A stretch of 56,187 bases of DNA, taken from positions 1 to 56,187 of the forward strand of contig NZ_KB899163.1 of assembly GCF_000378065.1 (NCBI RefSeq), read 5' to 3'. A model generated the notes under the pieces. That model did no database searches. It was given only the letters and a program-made list of their open reading frames with translations, and was not told the DNA's origin. Of the stretch, positions 1 to 8,559 are shown piece after piece. A program made the translations under genes and the position numbers. Numbering within the stretch: the first letter of the stretch is position 1; the number at the start of each line of letters is the position of its first letter. This DNA comes from Porphyromonas gulae DSM 15663 (lineage in GTDB: Bacteria > Bacteroidota > Bacteroidia > Bacteroidales > Porphyromonadaceae).

Positions 1-394
1 CATCCTGATTATCTACATTTCCGCTCACGAAGTTACCCTGAGCATCGAACAGCAAGTCATACTCCTTGTTGTTGTAGACGATCTCTGCCTTGTATGTGCC
101 GTTGGACTTTCTTTCTATGTCTTTGATAAAGGCACCGGGATAGTTCTGCTTGATGTAATTTACGATCTTAGCCTTGATGTGAGCAGGGATATTGTCATCA
201 TCATCCTGATTATCTACATTTCCGCTCACGAAGTTACCCTGAGCATCGAACAGCAAGTCATACTCCTTATTGTTGTAATAAATTTCTACATCATAAGTAC
301 CATTGGAGTTACGCTCGATACTGTGAATGATAGCTCCCGGGTAATTCTGATTGACATAGCTGATGATCAGAGCCTTGATGTTGGCAGGAATGTT
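1..394 (-). repeat. 201-bp tandem intragenic repeat
   Basis: Bases 1-67 recur without change at 202-268, an offset of 201 bp or exactly 67 codons. The unit boundaries on the coding strand are about 394 and 193. The second unit is cut by the window edge, so more copies may follow. The units encode the last two PepSY-like modules of the lipoprotein. Confidence 0.85.
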
Positions 395-1102
395 GTTTTC
401 GTATGCATCATCATCGTAGTCATAGTCGTCATCTCCATCATCCACATGACTATTTACCCACTCGCCTTGGAGTGTGAAAATAAGAACTCGATGTACCGTA
501 CCATCCAAAATGTCCACCTCTATGTAGCCATCTTCGATCTCGTACTCCAGAATGGTTGCATTAGGATAGTTGGAAGCGATGTAAGCCTTGATGGTATTCA
601 TTACTCCTGCCGGAATCACCGGATTGGCATATTGACCTGCTGATCCGTTGTGAGGTTTTTTCACGGTTTTGATCAGCTTGCCATTGGGCATGTAGAACAA
701 GTCGACTTCCTGGTCTCCCTTTTCTACTTCTATGACATAGAATATTTCGGTACCGTTACGTTCTACCTTATCTATGTCTTCTATTTTCCACTTGGCATAT
801 TCACTTGCCTCAAAAGCAGCTCGGACTGCTTTAGGCAGGGCGCTGTAGGGAATGTCTATCTCCGTGTATTGCCAGATGCTTCGCAAGAACCATGCTTCAG
901 ACTTAACGCCTTCGTTCATGAATTCTGCCACACGAAATTCGCCTTCTTGTTCCCATCTTACATTCTGAGCATTGGGATACATCGTAGCTAAAACTGCCGC
1001 TTCATCCGAAGTTGAATTGATGAGATCGTTGTCTTCCTTGTTACATGCAGCAAATAAGCCTGCAAACAGCACCATCGATGCTAAAAACTTGAATACTTTC
1101 AT
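1..1102 (-). CDS. PepSY-like repeat lipoprotein (C-terminus outside window)
   Basis: The start is the ATG at 1100-1102, and the gene runs off the left edge after about 367 codons. The N-terminus is a lipoprotein signal ending in a FAAC lipobox (Cys at about residue 20), so export and lipidation are expected. The rest is built from PepSY-like/DUF2874 modules: a divergent first part (about residues 30-150), a module starting near PVIPAG, then modules starting NNIPAN and NIPAHIK that share NYPGA, SNGTY, NNKEYDLLFDAQGNF and an Asp-rich linker. The last two modules are nearly identical over 67 residues. PepSY-like proteins are periplasmic or surface proteins of poorly defined role, sometimes inhibitory or ligand-binding. 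It lies 40 bp downstream of a smaller PepSY protein and after haeRS, so co-regulation is likely but inferred. Confidence 0.85.
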   Translation of the reverse strand, partial: MKVFKFLASMVLFAGLFAACNKEDNDLINSTSDEAAVLATMYPNAQNVRWEQEGEFRVAEFMNEGVKSEAWFLRSIWQYTEIDIPYSALPKAVRAAFEASEYAKWKIEDIDKVERNGTEIFYVIEVEKGDQEVDLFYMPNGKLIKTVKKPHNGSAGQYANPVIPAGVMNTIKAYIASNYPNATILEYEIEDGYIEVDILDGTVHRVLIFTLQGEWVNSHVDDGDDDYDYDDDAYENNIPANIKALIISYVNQNYPGAIIHSIERNSNGTYDVEIYYNNKEYDLLFDAQGNFVSGNVDNQDDDDNIPAHIKAKIVNYIKQNYPGAFIKDIERKSNGTYKAEIVYNNKEYDLLFDAQGNFVSGNVDNQD

Positions 1103-1142
1103 TTCTCTAAATTTTTGATTTGATTATTGAATAGAATGCTTG

Positions 1143-1580
1143 TCAATCATGAAACCGCTTGAAAACCCCTTTGAGAGAGAATACGAGTTCCATGCCGTTG
1201 TTTAGTTCCACTTCATAATCTCTGCTATCCCGATCGATTTGAACGATATAGAGATCGGGATGCTGAGATGATATATGGCGCAATATCGGGACAGGGACCA
1301 AATCGCTGGGTACGCGCGAGTACTTGCAGTCTATTTCTTTCCAATTTCCTTTTTTGTCGAATTCGATTTTATTGCCATCGGCAAAGACAACATCATAGGT
1401 CTTGCTGAACAAGTCGTTGTCCATCTTTACGTATGCTACCTTAGCACTTGCAAAGTGTTTTGCCACGACTGCCTGTGCCTTTTGGGGAATGCGATTGAGG
1501 GGGATGATACGATCGCCGGCCGCAAATGCCTTTATTCCAGCCAGTACAATTATTAGAAGAAAAATTTTCAGTCTTTTCAT
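1143..1580 (-). CDS. small exported PepSY-like (DUF2874) protein
   Basis: This is a 145-residue protein. I chose the ATG at 1578-1580 because it begins a clean signal peptide (MKRLKIFLLIIV...KAFA); an upstream in-frame start would add 13 hydrophilic residues. After the signal there are two PepSY-like repeats, each with the pattern 'protein chain followed by D/N-G and a short strand' (FADGNKIEFDKKGNW and NNGMELVFSLKGVF). The family is common in Bacteroidetes next to two-component systems, and its biochemical role is not settled. It is separated by 123 bp from haeS upstream and 40 bp from the larger PepSY lipoprotein downstream, on the same strand. It is probably periplasmic or outer-membrane associated. 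Confidence 0.8.
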   Translation of the reverse strand: MKRLKIFLLIIVLAGIKAFAAGDRIIPLNRIPQKAQAVVAKHFASAKVAYVKMDNDLFSKTYDVVFADGNKIEFDKKGNWKEIDCKYSRVPSDLVPVPILRHISSQHPDLYIVQIDRDSRDYEVELNNGMELVFSLKGVFKRFHD

Positions 1581-1703
1581 TGCTCTAAATTCTTTATTAT
1601 CCTTGGTTGTGTATAACAAAGAACTTATATGAATCTGAAAAGAAACTGAAATGACGAAAGATTTTGAGAAAAATTTTTCCTGACCGGCCCGTCAAGCACC
1701 TTC

Positions 1704-2987
1704 TTATACTTCCTTGTTGATGGAAAAAGTGTGTTTGCCGTTCTCGAAGCGATAAGACAGCCGGAGTCCGTACAGTTGGCATATAGAGCGTGCAATGGGA
1801 AGCCCTAAGCCGGAAGAATGAGCCTGTTTCATATCGTGATAGAAACGCTCGAATATCAAGGTCTCGTCCAAAGCGTCCTTCACTCCCGTATTCGCTATGC
1901 TGCAATGCTTAGAGGTAAGATCGATATGGATCTCTCCGTCTCTTTCAAGATTGTGTAGGTATGCATTCTTGAGCAGGTTGCTTAGCAAGACTTTGGCCAA
2001 GGTCGGGTTCATCGATAGAACCATCGCTTCACTGTTGCCCCACACGATGCGAATACCTCGATTGGCAAAAATCGCTTCATACTCCTCCACCAAATTGCGT
2101 AGCAGCTCATTCACATCTATGCTCTCCACCTCAGGGAACTGATGGTTTTCGATTTTGCTATAGAGAAGGAGGGTTTTATTGAGCTGTACAATATGGTTGA
2201 TAGACTGTATGGCCTTATAAATCTGCTCGAGCTGCTGTTCGTTCAAAGAAGGATCTTGCAGTAGCATTTCCAGTTTGTTACGGCTTATGGCCAGAGGCGT
2301 TTGCAGCTCGTGTGAGGCATGCGAGATAAATTCTTTCTGCTGCTCGAAAACCTCCACGTTATGGTGGGCAGTACGCAGCATGGCTTCACTGAGCTTGCGG
2401 AATTCCGTCACATCCGTTTTTGCCATTACCAATTCTTGAACAGGTTCGTTCACGCGGAAGCGATCTATCCAGCTGATCAGTCGGTACAGTGGCCGGAAAC
2501 TACGCGATATGATCCACATGGTGACGCTGATGGTAACGATCAGAAGGAGGATATAGAGATAAATGATAAACTCTAACAGCGTTTCGCGCAAATCCCTCTT
2601 TTCGATGGTCGGCATGGAAACCTTGAGTTCATAGTATTTGCCATGGCCGTCGCCGAATACCGTATGCATCGTACGGCAGGGCTCCATTTCACGGCGAGCC
2701 TTCACGTACACCATCTCATCGTAGTAAATGTCGTGAGCGAAACGCATAGCTTCCTGTGGGGTAATCTCCCGAATCGAGTAGGAGTTGTTGAGGTCGTTTT
2801 CGGCCGGTGGAAGAGGGTTGTCGGAGAGAATGTTACGGATGACGTGTTCGGAGTAGTTCTCCAACGAATCATTCGTCTCGTCGTTTATTTCATCGACGAT
2901 TACATAATAGAAAGCTATCACCCAAGCGGTAAATACCACGAGGAAGACAGCAGACAAACGCAGTACTATTCGATAAGATAGTTTCAA
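1704..2987 (-). CDS. haeS: sensor histidine kinase HaeS
   Basis: This 427-residue inner-membrane kinase has TM1 at about residues 9-31, a periplasmic sensor of about 105 residues, TM2 at about 139-160, a HAMP-like linker, an H-box (SHELQTP, phospho-acceptor His226), an N-box (Asn341 in LLKNAYLHN) and a GLGL ATP lid at 393-396. All kinase motifs are present. No ATG is available: the reading frame opens with TTG at 2985-2987, whose T-T-G-A overlaps the TGA of haeR, so translation is probably coupled. From memory of the literature, this pair is the hemin-responsive HaeSR system of P. gingivalis, and strain ATCC 33277 was reported to carry a mutant kinase. The copy here looks intact. The symbol rests on sequence type and neighbourhood (dpp5 close by). 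Confidence 0.85.
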   Translation of the reverse strand: MKLSYRIVLRLSAVFLVVFTAWVIAFYYVIVDEINDETNDSLENYSEHVIRNILSDNPLPPAENDLNNSYSIREITPQEAMRFAHDIYYDEMVYVKARREMEPCRTMHTVFGDGHGKYYELKVSMPTIEKRDLRETLLEFIIYLYILLLIVTISVTMWIISRSFRPLYRLISWIDRFRVNEPVQELVMAKTDVTEFRKLSEAMLRTAHHNVEVFEQQKEFISHASHELQTPLAISRNKLEMLLQDPSLNEQQLEQIYKAIQSINHIVQLNKTLLLYSKIENHQFPEVESIDVNELLRNLVEEYEAIFANRGIRIVWGNSEAMVLSMNPTLAKVLLSNLLKNAYLHNLERDGEIHIDLTSKHCSIANTGVKDALDETLIFERFYHDMKQAHSSGLGLPIARSICQLYGLRLSYRFENGKHTFSINKEV

Positions 2988-3673
2988 CGCTCTTCGTCCC
3001 TTTCTATGAGTTTATAACCGAACCCATATACAGATTTGATCTCGATAGTGGCCCCTGCATCGTTCATCTGCTTGCGCAGATTTTTGATTTGAGCATAGAC
3101 GAAGTCATAATTATCCGCTTGGTCTATATAGTCTCCCCAGACAGCCTCGGCCAGAGCCGCTTTGTCCACCAATCGGTTAGGACGGGTCATCAGGTGGTGC
3201 AGGATGTCGTATTCTTTGCGTTTCAATTCCAGTGGATGGCCATCGACCAAGACTTCGAACTTGTCCGGTACCAAAGATACATTTCCGAGTTTGATTTCCA
3301 TAGCTCCATGAGCTGTCTTGCGTCGGATAAGTCCTTTAATTCTGGCATTCAACTCTAAGAGGTGGAAAGGTTTGGTCAGGTAGTCATCGGCTCCCAGATC
3401 TATTCCTTCTACCTTGTCTTCGATGGAATCTTTGGCAGAGATAATGATCAGATTCTCCGTTTTCCCCCTTTTTTTGAGTTCTTTCAAGAGAGTAAGCCCA
3501 TTACCGTCCGGCAGCATGATGTCCAGCAGGATACAGTCGTAGTCGTACACGAGTACCTTGTCCAAGCCTTCGTTCATCGTTGCAGCTGTCTCTACCACGT
3601 ACCTCTCCCCGAGCAGAAACTTTTGGATCGTTTCGCGCAGTTCCGGTTCGTCTTCGATAATGAGGATTTTCAT
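2984..3673 (-). CDS. haeR: OmpR-family response regulator HaeR
   Basis: This 229-residue regulator has a receiver domain at about 1-115 (acidic pocket Glu7/Asp8, phospho-acceptor Asp51 in LLDIMLPDGNG, Ser79, Lys101 in LTKPF). It also has a C-terminal OmpR/PhoB winged helix at about 130-225 (LELKRKEYDILHHL, YGFGYKL). The ATG is at 3671-3673. It overlaps haeS by four bases, and a TATATTTG promoter element lies about 45 bp upstream. Published work, as I recall it, describes HaeR as both activator and repressor of hemin-acquisition genes and as self-regulated. The sequence itself shows only a standard transcriptional regulator paired with HaeS. Confidence 0.88.
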   Translation of the reverse strand: MKILIIEDEPELRETIQKFLLGERYVVETAATMNEGLDKVLVYDYDCILLDIMLPDGNGLTLLKELKKRGKTENLIIISAKDSIEDKVEGIDLGADDYLTKPFHLLELNARIKGLIRRKTAHGAMEIKLGNVSLVPDKFEVLVDGHPLELKRKEYDILHHLMTRPNRLVDKAALAEAVWGDYIDQADNYDFVYAQIKNLRKQMNDAGATIEIKSVYGFGYKLIERDEER

Positions 3674-3716
3674 CTGGATAGCCCTGTTTCGATTGATCTT
3701 CTTTTACAAATATAAC

Positions 3717-3724
3717 ATGGTAAA
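3717..3724 (-). promoter_or_regulatory. Bacteroidetes -7 element for haeR
   Basis: On the minus strand this reads TATATTTG, an exact match to the TAnnTTTG -7 consensus. It would give a leader of about 35-40 nt before the haeR ATG. No good TTTG is seen at the -33 position. Confidence 0.5.
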
Positions 3725-3831
3725 ACTGAATTTTTTCTGAAATAGCCTCTCTCGCCCTGCAGTCCTGTGATGTGCGGATATTTTACGACTGCGTTTTGGC
3801 ACGCGGCGCTAATCTTTTTTTACTTTTTATA

Positions 3832-3839
3832 TATCTTTG
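3832..3839 (+). promoter_or_regulatory. -7 element (TATCTTTG) for the NlpC/P60 gene
   Basis: TATCTTTG matches TAnnTTTG and is 65 bp upstream of the ATG at 3904. The upstream region is T-rich without a clear TTTG at the right spacing, so only half of the promoter is convincing. Confidence 0.5.
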
Positions 3840-3903
3840 TTTGAAAGCGATTTGCCGGAATCTTGGCAAATAAAGTCTTTTAGTCAATTAAAAACAGATA
3901 GTT

Positions 3904-4512
3904 ATGACAATAAAGCGCGCAGTGCGAATAGCACTTCTCACGCTGATCGGCATCCTTTTTTTCTCCCCTTCGCATATTCAGGCGCAGAGTCCGTTCTGTA
4001 CCGAACATATCCTGCAGCTATATAACAAGATTCTCAGAGGAGAGTCCCCGGCAGACTCCCTCGCAGCTCAAACAGCGGACAAGGCTGCATTTCCCTTTAT
4101 AGACAAACTCATCAATCTCGGTCGCACCTTTCTTGGCAAGCCATACCGCTATCGTGGACCCTCTCCATGGCCGATGGACTGCTCCGGCTATGTATCCTAC
4201 CTCTACTCCAAGTTCGATGTCAAGCTCCCTCGCAGTGCAGCTGCACAAAGCTTGTACACGGACCGTATCAGACGCGAAGATCTGCAGCCGGGCGACCTCA
4301 TCTTTTTCAAGGGTCGCAATGCGCGCAGCAGCCGTGTAGGGCATGTCGCTTTGGTCGTATCCGTCGATGGTGATGATATTACCATGATGCACAGTCGCAA
4401 TTCGAGAGGGATCGTAATAGAGAAGCTCAGTCGCAGTGCCTACTTCTCCCGCCGATTGGTCGGCTATGGCAGGGTACCCGGAGAACGGAAAACAACTCCG
4501 CGAAAAAGTTGA
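3904..4512 (+). CDS. NlpC/P60 family cell-wall endopeptidase
   Basis: This is a 202-residue exported protein. The signal peptide spans residues 1-28 (hydrophobic LLTLIGILFF, cleavage after QAQ), followed by a helical stretch and an NlpC/P60 domain at about 72-192. The catalytic set is visible: Cys93 in PMDCSGYVSYLY, His147 in VGHVALVVS and His163 in MMHSRNSRG. Family members cleave D-gamma-glutamyl-diaminopimelate bonds in peptidoglycan stem peptides, and a periplasmic hydrolase role is expected. It is a single gene between divergently read haeR and dpp5, with a hairpin terminator 43 bp downstream. The substrate cannot be read from the sequence. Confidence 0.88.
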   Translation: MTIKRAVRIALLTLIGILFFSPSHIQAQSPFCTEHILQLYNKILRGESPADSLAAQTADKAAFPFIDKLINLGRTFLGKPYRYRGPSPWPMDCSGYVSYLYSKFDVKLPRSAAAQSLYTDRIRREDLQPGDLIFFKGRNARSSRVGHVALVVSVDGDDITMMHSRNSRGIVIEKLSRSAYFSRRLVGYGRVPGERKTTPRKS

Positions 4513-4554
4513 TCGGACCATACTGAAACGACTATAGGGGCTATCCCCCCCATG

Positions 4555-4594
4555 GGGCTGTGCAGCAATCACCGGATTTGTGCACAGCCCTTTT
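4555..4594 (+). terminator. hairpin terminator after NlpC/P60 gene
   Basis: The perfect 10-bp stem GGGCTGTGCA (4555-4564) / TGCACAGCCC (4581-4590) is followed by TTTT. A similar GGGCTGT...ACAGCCC stem recurs at 7861-7898. Confidence 0.7.
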
Positions 4595-4767
4595 CTCATA
4601 CAGCCCGATGGGCTTGGAAGGAGAGCTATGGCGAGGTAGTCAAAGAGGAGAAAAGCGGTATACGTTCCAGTTCTTATTTTCCTCTATTTGAGAATGTAAA
4701 AAACGATCGAGCTGAGACTTGCCGGCAAAAAGATTTATCGTTCATAAAATTAGATGGAAGTGGTTTG

Positions 4768-4895
4768 AAAAAACGTGGCGCGAGAAAGTTTTTCTTTTGG
4801 TGCGGGAAGTGAAAATTTTTGGAGCCAAAACGAAAAACTTCTCGCGCGTCTTTTCAGGAAAACACGCACCACGATCAGAACATTTTGGTCCGTAT
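4768..4895 (+). repeat. dispersed palindromic intergenic repeat, copy A
   Basis: It begins AAAAAACGTGGCGCG and ends near TTTTGGTCCGTAT. It contains a long imperfect inverted repeat: GCGCGAGAAAGTTTTTC...TTTTGG against CCAAAACGAAAAACTTCTCGCGC. It aligns along about 125 bp with 12890-13021 (reverse orientation) and 38544-38670 (same orientation). Confidence 0.85.
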
Positions 4896-5093
4896 CGTAG
4901 AGATAGTAGCATGTTGAGCCATTGGCTTGCCGCACCGATAGCGATTGTATCAATGGCGACATGCAGGCCGTATGCTCTGTCCGACGAACATGCCTCCCTT
5001 CATAGATCAAATTCTCGTTAAAAGGGAGGATAACGAGTTTCTTTCGTATTTTCGTTCCACAATAAAATGTAATACAAGTAATAAATCACCACA

Positions 5094-7148
5094 ATGAACA
5101 AAAAAATCTTTTCGATGATGGCCGCAAGCATCATTGGTTCGGCTGCTATGACCCCATCAGCCGGAGCCGGCACCGGAGAGCATCTGACGCCGGAGCTATT
5201 TATGACCCTGTCGCGAGTGAGCGAAATGGCTTTGTCGCCCGATGGCAAAACGGCTGTTTATGCCGTCAGTTTCCCCGATGTCAAAACGAATAAGGCTACT
5301 CGCGAGCTATTTACTGTCAATCTCGATGGTTCGGGACGCAAGCAGATAACCGACACGGAGTCCAACGAATACGCTCCGGTCTGGATGGCCGACGGTAAGC
5401 GTATCGCTTTCATGAGCAACGAGGGCGGCAGCATGCAGCTCTGGGTTATGAACGCCGATGGTACGGGACGTCGCCAACTTAGCAATATCGAAGGAGGTAT
5501 TACCGGTTTTCTTTTTTCTCCGGATGAGAAACAGGTGCTTTTCACCAAGGACATCAAATTCGGGAAGCGTACCAAAGACATTTATCCCGATTTGGACAAA
5601 GCTACCGGACGTATCATCACCGATCTGATGTACAAGCATTGGGACGAATGGGTGGAGACCATACCGCATCCCTTCATCGCGAACGTGACGGATGGAATGA
5701 TTACTACCGGCAAGGACATTATGGAGGGCGAACCCTACGAAGCTCCGATGAAACCATGGTCGGGTATCGAAGATTTCAGTTGGAGCCCTGACGGACAGAA
5801 CATAGCCTATGCCAGTCGTAAGAAAACGGGCATGGCATATTCTCTATCTACCAACTCAGACATATATATCTACAATCTGGCTTCCGGCCGCACACACAAT
5901 ATTTCCGAGGGGATGATGGGCTACGACACATATCCGAAGTTCAGCCCCGACGGCAAGAGCATCGCATGGATCAGTATGGAGCGCGATGGATATGAAAGCG
6001 ATCTGAAGCGTCTTTTCGTGGCGGATCTTGCCACAGGAAAGCGCAACTACGTAAACCCCACATTCGATTACAATGTGGATATGATCCAGTGGACGCCTGA
6101 CAGCAAGGGTATCTATTTCCTTGCCTGTAAGGAGGCGGAGACCAATCTGTGGGAGATTACGCTCCGAACCGGTAAGATCCGTCAGATCACACAAGGACAG
6201 CACGACTATGCGGACTTCTCCGTGCGGAACAACGTTATGCTGGCCAAACGCCACTCCTTCGAACTTCCCGACGATCTCTATTGCGTAAATCTGAAGAACG
6301 GCGCGGCACAGGCGATCACCGCAGAGAACAAAGCTATCCTCGATCGTCTCATTCCGATCACCTGCGAAAAACGCTGGATGAAGACTACCGACGGTGGCAA
6401 TATGCTCACGTGGGTAGTGCTGCCGCCCAACTTCGACAAGAACAAGAAATATCCTGCTATACTCTATTGTCAGGGTGGTCCGCAGAACACTGTTAGCCAG
6501 TTCTGGTCCTTCCGTTGGAATCTCCGACTGATGGCTGAGCAGGGTTACATTGTCATTGCTCCCAACCGTCATGGCGTACCTGGATTCGGACAGAAATGGA
6601 ACGAGCAGATCAGTGGCGACTATGGTGGCCAGAATATGCGTGACTATCTGACGGCCGTGGATGAAATGAAGAAAGAGCCGTACGTCGATGGCGATCGTAT
6701 CGGAGCAGTGGGGGCCAGCTACGGAGGCTTCTCCGTCTATTGGTTGGCCGGCCATCATGACAAGCGATTTGCTGCTTTTATCGCTCATGCCGGTATCTTC
6801 AATCTGGAGATGCAGTACGCCACGACGGAAGAGATGTGGTTTGCCAATTGGGACATAGGCGGTCCTTTCTGGGAGAAAGATAACGTAGTGGCTCAGCGTA
6901 CCTATGCAACTTCGCCGCACAAGTTCGTGCAGAATTGGGATACGCCCATTCTCATGATCCATGGCGAACTGGACTTCCGCATTCTTGCTTCACAGGCTAT
7001 GGCTGCTTTCGATGCGGCACAGCTTCGGGGTGTCCCGAGCGAGATGCTGATCTATCCGGATGAAAACCATTGGGTACTCCAACCGCAGAATGCACTGCTA
7101 TTCCATCGTACATTCTTCGGTTGGCTGGATCGTTGGCTGAAGAAGTAA
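5094..7148 (+). CDS. dpp5: dipeptidyl-peptidase 5 (S9 family)
   Basis: This 684-residue periplasmic serine peptidase removes N-terminal dipeptides and, in P. gingivalis, feeds the peptide-based energy metabolism together with DPP4, DPP7 and DPP11. It has a signal peptide at about 1-24 (ends PSAGA). An N-terminal beta-propeller with WD40/TolB-like repeats (MALSPDGK, SWSPDGQ, FSPDGKS, WTPDSKG) runs to about residue 420, followed by the alpha/beta-hydrolase domain. Counting codons places the triad at Ser542 (GASYGG), Asp627 (GELDFRI) and His659 (DENHWV), matching the published P. gingivalis enzyme as I recall it. The ATG at 5094 is well placed. It is transcribed alone, with a GC-rich hairpin after the stop. 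Confidence 0.96.
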   Translation: MNKKIFSMMAASIIGSAAMTPSAGAGTGEHLTPELFMTLSRVSEMALSPDGKTAVYAVSFPDVKTNKATRELFTVNLDGSGRKQITDTESNEYAPVWMADGKRIAFMSNEGGSMQLWVMNADGTGRRQLSNIEGGITGFLFSPDEKQVLFTKDIKFGKRTKDIYPDLDKATGRIITDLMYKHWDEWVETIPHPFIANVTDGMITTGKDIMEGEPYEAPMKPWSGIEDFSWSPDGQNIAYASRKKTGMAYSLSTNSDIYIYNLASGRTHNISEGMMGYDTYPKFSPDGKSIAWISMERDGYESDLKRLFVADLATGKRNYVNPTFDYNVDMIQWTPDSKGIYFLACKEAETNLWEITLRTGKIRQITQGQHDYADFSVRNNVMLAKRHSFELPDDLYCVNLKNGAAQAITAENKAILDRLIPITCEKRWMKTTDGGNMLTWVVLPPNFDKNKKYPAILYCQGGPQNTVSQFWSFRWNLRLMAEQGYIVIAPNRHGVPGFGQKWNEQISGDYGGQNMRDYLTAVDEMKKEPYVDGDRIGAVGASYGGFSVYWLAGHHDKRFAAFIAHAGIFNLEMQYATTEEMWFANWDIGGPFWEKDNVVAQRTYATSPHKFVQNWDTPILMIHGELDFRILASQAMAAFDAAQLRGVPSEMLIYPDENHWVLQPQNALLFHRTFFGWLDRWLKK

Positions 7149-7171
7149 TCTATTCCCGTCAAAATCGAAGG

Positions 7172-7203
7172 GGGCGGGCAGACACGATAACGTCAGCCCG
7201 CCC
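7172..7203 (+). terminator. GC-rich hairpin after dpp5
   Basis: GGGCGGGC (7172-7179) pairs with GCCCGCCC (7196-7203). The T-tail is weak (TCTCCATTT), so it may work as an inefficient terminator or a 3'-end stabiliser. Confidence 0.5.
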
Positions 7204-7230
7204 TCTCCATTTCAATAATAGCGCACATTT

Positions 7231-7857
7231 ATGATTAGAAACATCGTATTCGATCTCGGCGGAGTTCTTATCCATCTCAACCGCGGAGAATGTGTCCGAC
7301 GATTCAAAGCCATTGGCGTAGCACACATAGAAGAGATGCTCGACCCTTATCTGCAAAAGGGGCTCTTCCTCGATTTGGAGTCCGGGCGCAAGAGTGAGGA
7401 GGAATTTCGGGCCGAGCTTTCCCGACACATCGGCAAAGAATTGACTTATCAGGAAGTGTACGACGCTCTTCTCGGCTTCCTTGAGGAGATTTCGGCCGAA
7501 AAGTTCGATTATATCGACTCGCTATGCCCCGATTATCGACTCTTCCTCCTCTCCAATACGAATCCTTATGTCCTCGATTTGGCTATGAGTCCCTGTTTTC
7601 TCCCCTCGGGACGAACGTTGGATAGCTTCTTTGATAAGGTGTATGCCAGTTGTCGGATGGGCAAGTGCAAACCCAACGAAGATATTTTCCTCGAAATGAT
7701 AGCCGATAGCGGTATGAATCCGGAGGAAACTCTCTTCATCGACGACGGACCGGCTAATGTGGCAACGGCCGAACGACTCGGTTTCCACACCTATTGCCCC
7801 GACAATGGGGAAAACTGGATCCCTACCATTACTCGACTCCTCCACGAACAGAAATAA
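7231..7857 (+). CDS. HAD-superfamily hydrolase
   Basis: This is a 208-residue cytoplasmic protein of the YihX/alpha-D-glucose-1-phosphatase-like HAD group. Motif I is FDLGGVL with nucleophile Asp8 (the DLGG variant is normal for this branch). Motif II is LFLLSNTN, the motif III lysine is in GKCKPNEDIF, and motif IV is LFIDDGPANV. The helical cap lies between motifs I and II (about residues 16-85). The length is typical. It follows dpp5 by 82 bp with a hairpin between, and is followed by a strong hairpin facing the convergent PEGA gene. The likely reaction is phosphomonoester hydrolysis; the substrate is unknown. Confidence 0.85.
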   Translation: MIRNIVFDLGGVLIHLNRGECVRRFKAIGVAHIEEMLDPYLQKGLFLDLESGRKSEEEFRAELSRHIGKELTYQEVYDALLGFLEEISAEKFDYIDSLCPDYRLFLLSNTNPYVLDLAMSPCFLPSGRTLDSFFDKVYASCRMGKCKPNEDIFLEMIADSGMNPEETLFIDDGPANVATAERLGFHTYCPDNGENWIPTITRLLHEQK

Positions 7858-7860
7858 AGA

Positions 7861-7900
7861 AGGGCTGTACCGCGAATCGTTTCGCTCCGTACAGCCCTTT
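7861..7900. terminator. bidirectional terminator between convergent genes
   Basis: The stem AGGGCTGTAC (7861-7870) / GTACAGCCCT (7889-7898) has A-rich DNA on the left and TTTTCG on the right. It can end the HAD gene and the PEGA gene read from the other side. Confidence 0.75.
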
Positions 7901-7921
7901 TCGTATAGAAAAAACGTTTGC

Positions 7922-8311
7922 TTATTTCGTAGACTCTTGCATCGTGAAGTCCACGTTCAGCTTATTCTGATCCAGCCCGTACCAGTTGCCTGTAATGGCA
8001 TCGATAGCCACGGGAAGAAGACCGCCCAGTACATCCAATACCACCCACTTAGCTTCTACGCGGTTGTTGATTACACGTATGATGGGTTGTTTACCCGGAA
8101 TACGGAATTCCACTGTGTAGGATTTGTCAGCCTTGAGCGAGAGCTGCAGGGGCGTTTGTCCCATCTTGTCCCCATTGACATAAACTTCTGCTCCCTGTGG
8201 GTTGGAAACCATTTCCACAGCATGAGACTGTTTGCCGAAGAGAGTGGCACACCCGGTAATCGTAGCTAAGCAAAGTGCACCGCAAGCGAAGCATAGTAAT
8301 GCTTTTTTCAT
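7922..8311 (-). CDS. PEGA-domain lipoprotein
   Basis: This is a 129-residue protein starting at the ATG 8309-8311, which begins a lipoprotein signal (MKKALLCFACGALCLATITGC, lipid-bearing Cys at about 21). The open frame extends further upstream, but those 64 codons look non-coding. A PEGA-type beta domain follows (VEMVSNPQGAEVYVNGDKMGQTPLQLSL). Near the C-terminus is a hydrophobic segment (VVLDVLGGLLPVAIDAITG), which is often seen in small PEGA lipoproteins. These proteins are surface or periplasmic, and their function is unknown. It is probably monocistronic; a CAAAAATA (minus TATTTTTG) element at 8452-8459 could be its -7 region. Confidence 0.8.
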   Translation of the reverse strand: MKKALLCFACGALCLATITGCATLFGKQSHAVEMVSNPQGAEVYVNGDKMGQTPLQLSLKADKSYTVEFRIPGKQPIIRVINNRVEAKWVVLDVLGGLLPVAIDAITGNWYGLDQNKLNVDFTMQESTK

Positions 8312-8559
8312 TGTATTGTTTTTATTTCTTTTCCGCCCCCCATAACTTAGACCGGTATGGAAAGATGATGGAGGCATAGTCATCCTTCTCATACAAATGA
8401 TATGTTCTTTTTTGATGTTCCGTAAGGGATTTGTATCGAGTCTTCGGACGGCAAAAATAACATAAACTCCCCAATGGATAATATGTATATGGTTAAAAAC
8501 CATACTGCCTTTCAGAGGAGACGATGTGTGTCTTTGACCGGTGGAGGGTATCGATCGGA

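Larger units (their letters stand above)
4513..5093. other. 581-bp intergenic region upstream of dpp5
   Basis: It contains a hairpin terminator (4555-4594) and copy A of the dispersed palindromic repeat (4768-4895). The remaining DNA up to the dpp5 ATG holds no convincing gene. Short open frames here follow the repeat and resemble frames in the other copies only because the DNA is repeated. I found no full promoter for dpp5. Confidence 0.7.

Noticed and set aside
4719-5021. small protein gene upstream of dpp5
   Set aside because: The frame lies over palindromic repeat copy A; similar 'proteins' at copies B and C come only from the repeated DNA.
5856-6962. 368-codon frame opposite dpp5
   Set aside because: It is the complement of a clear enzyme gene and has no recognisable domain.
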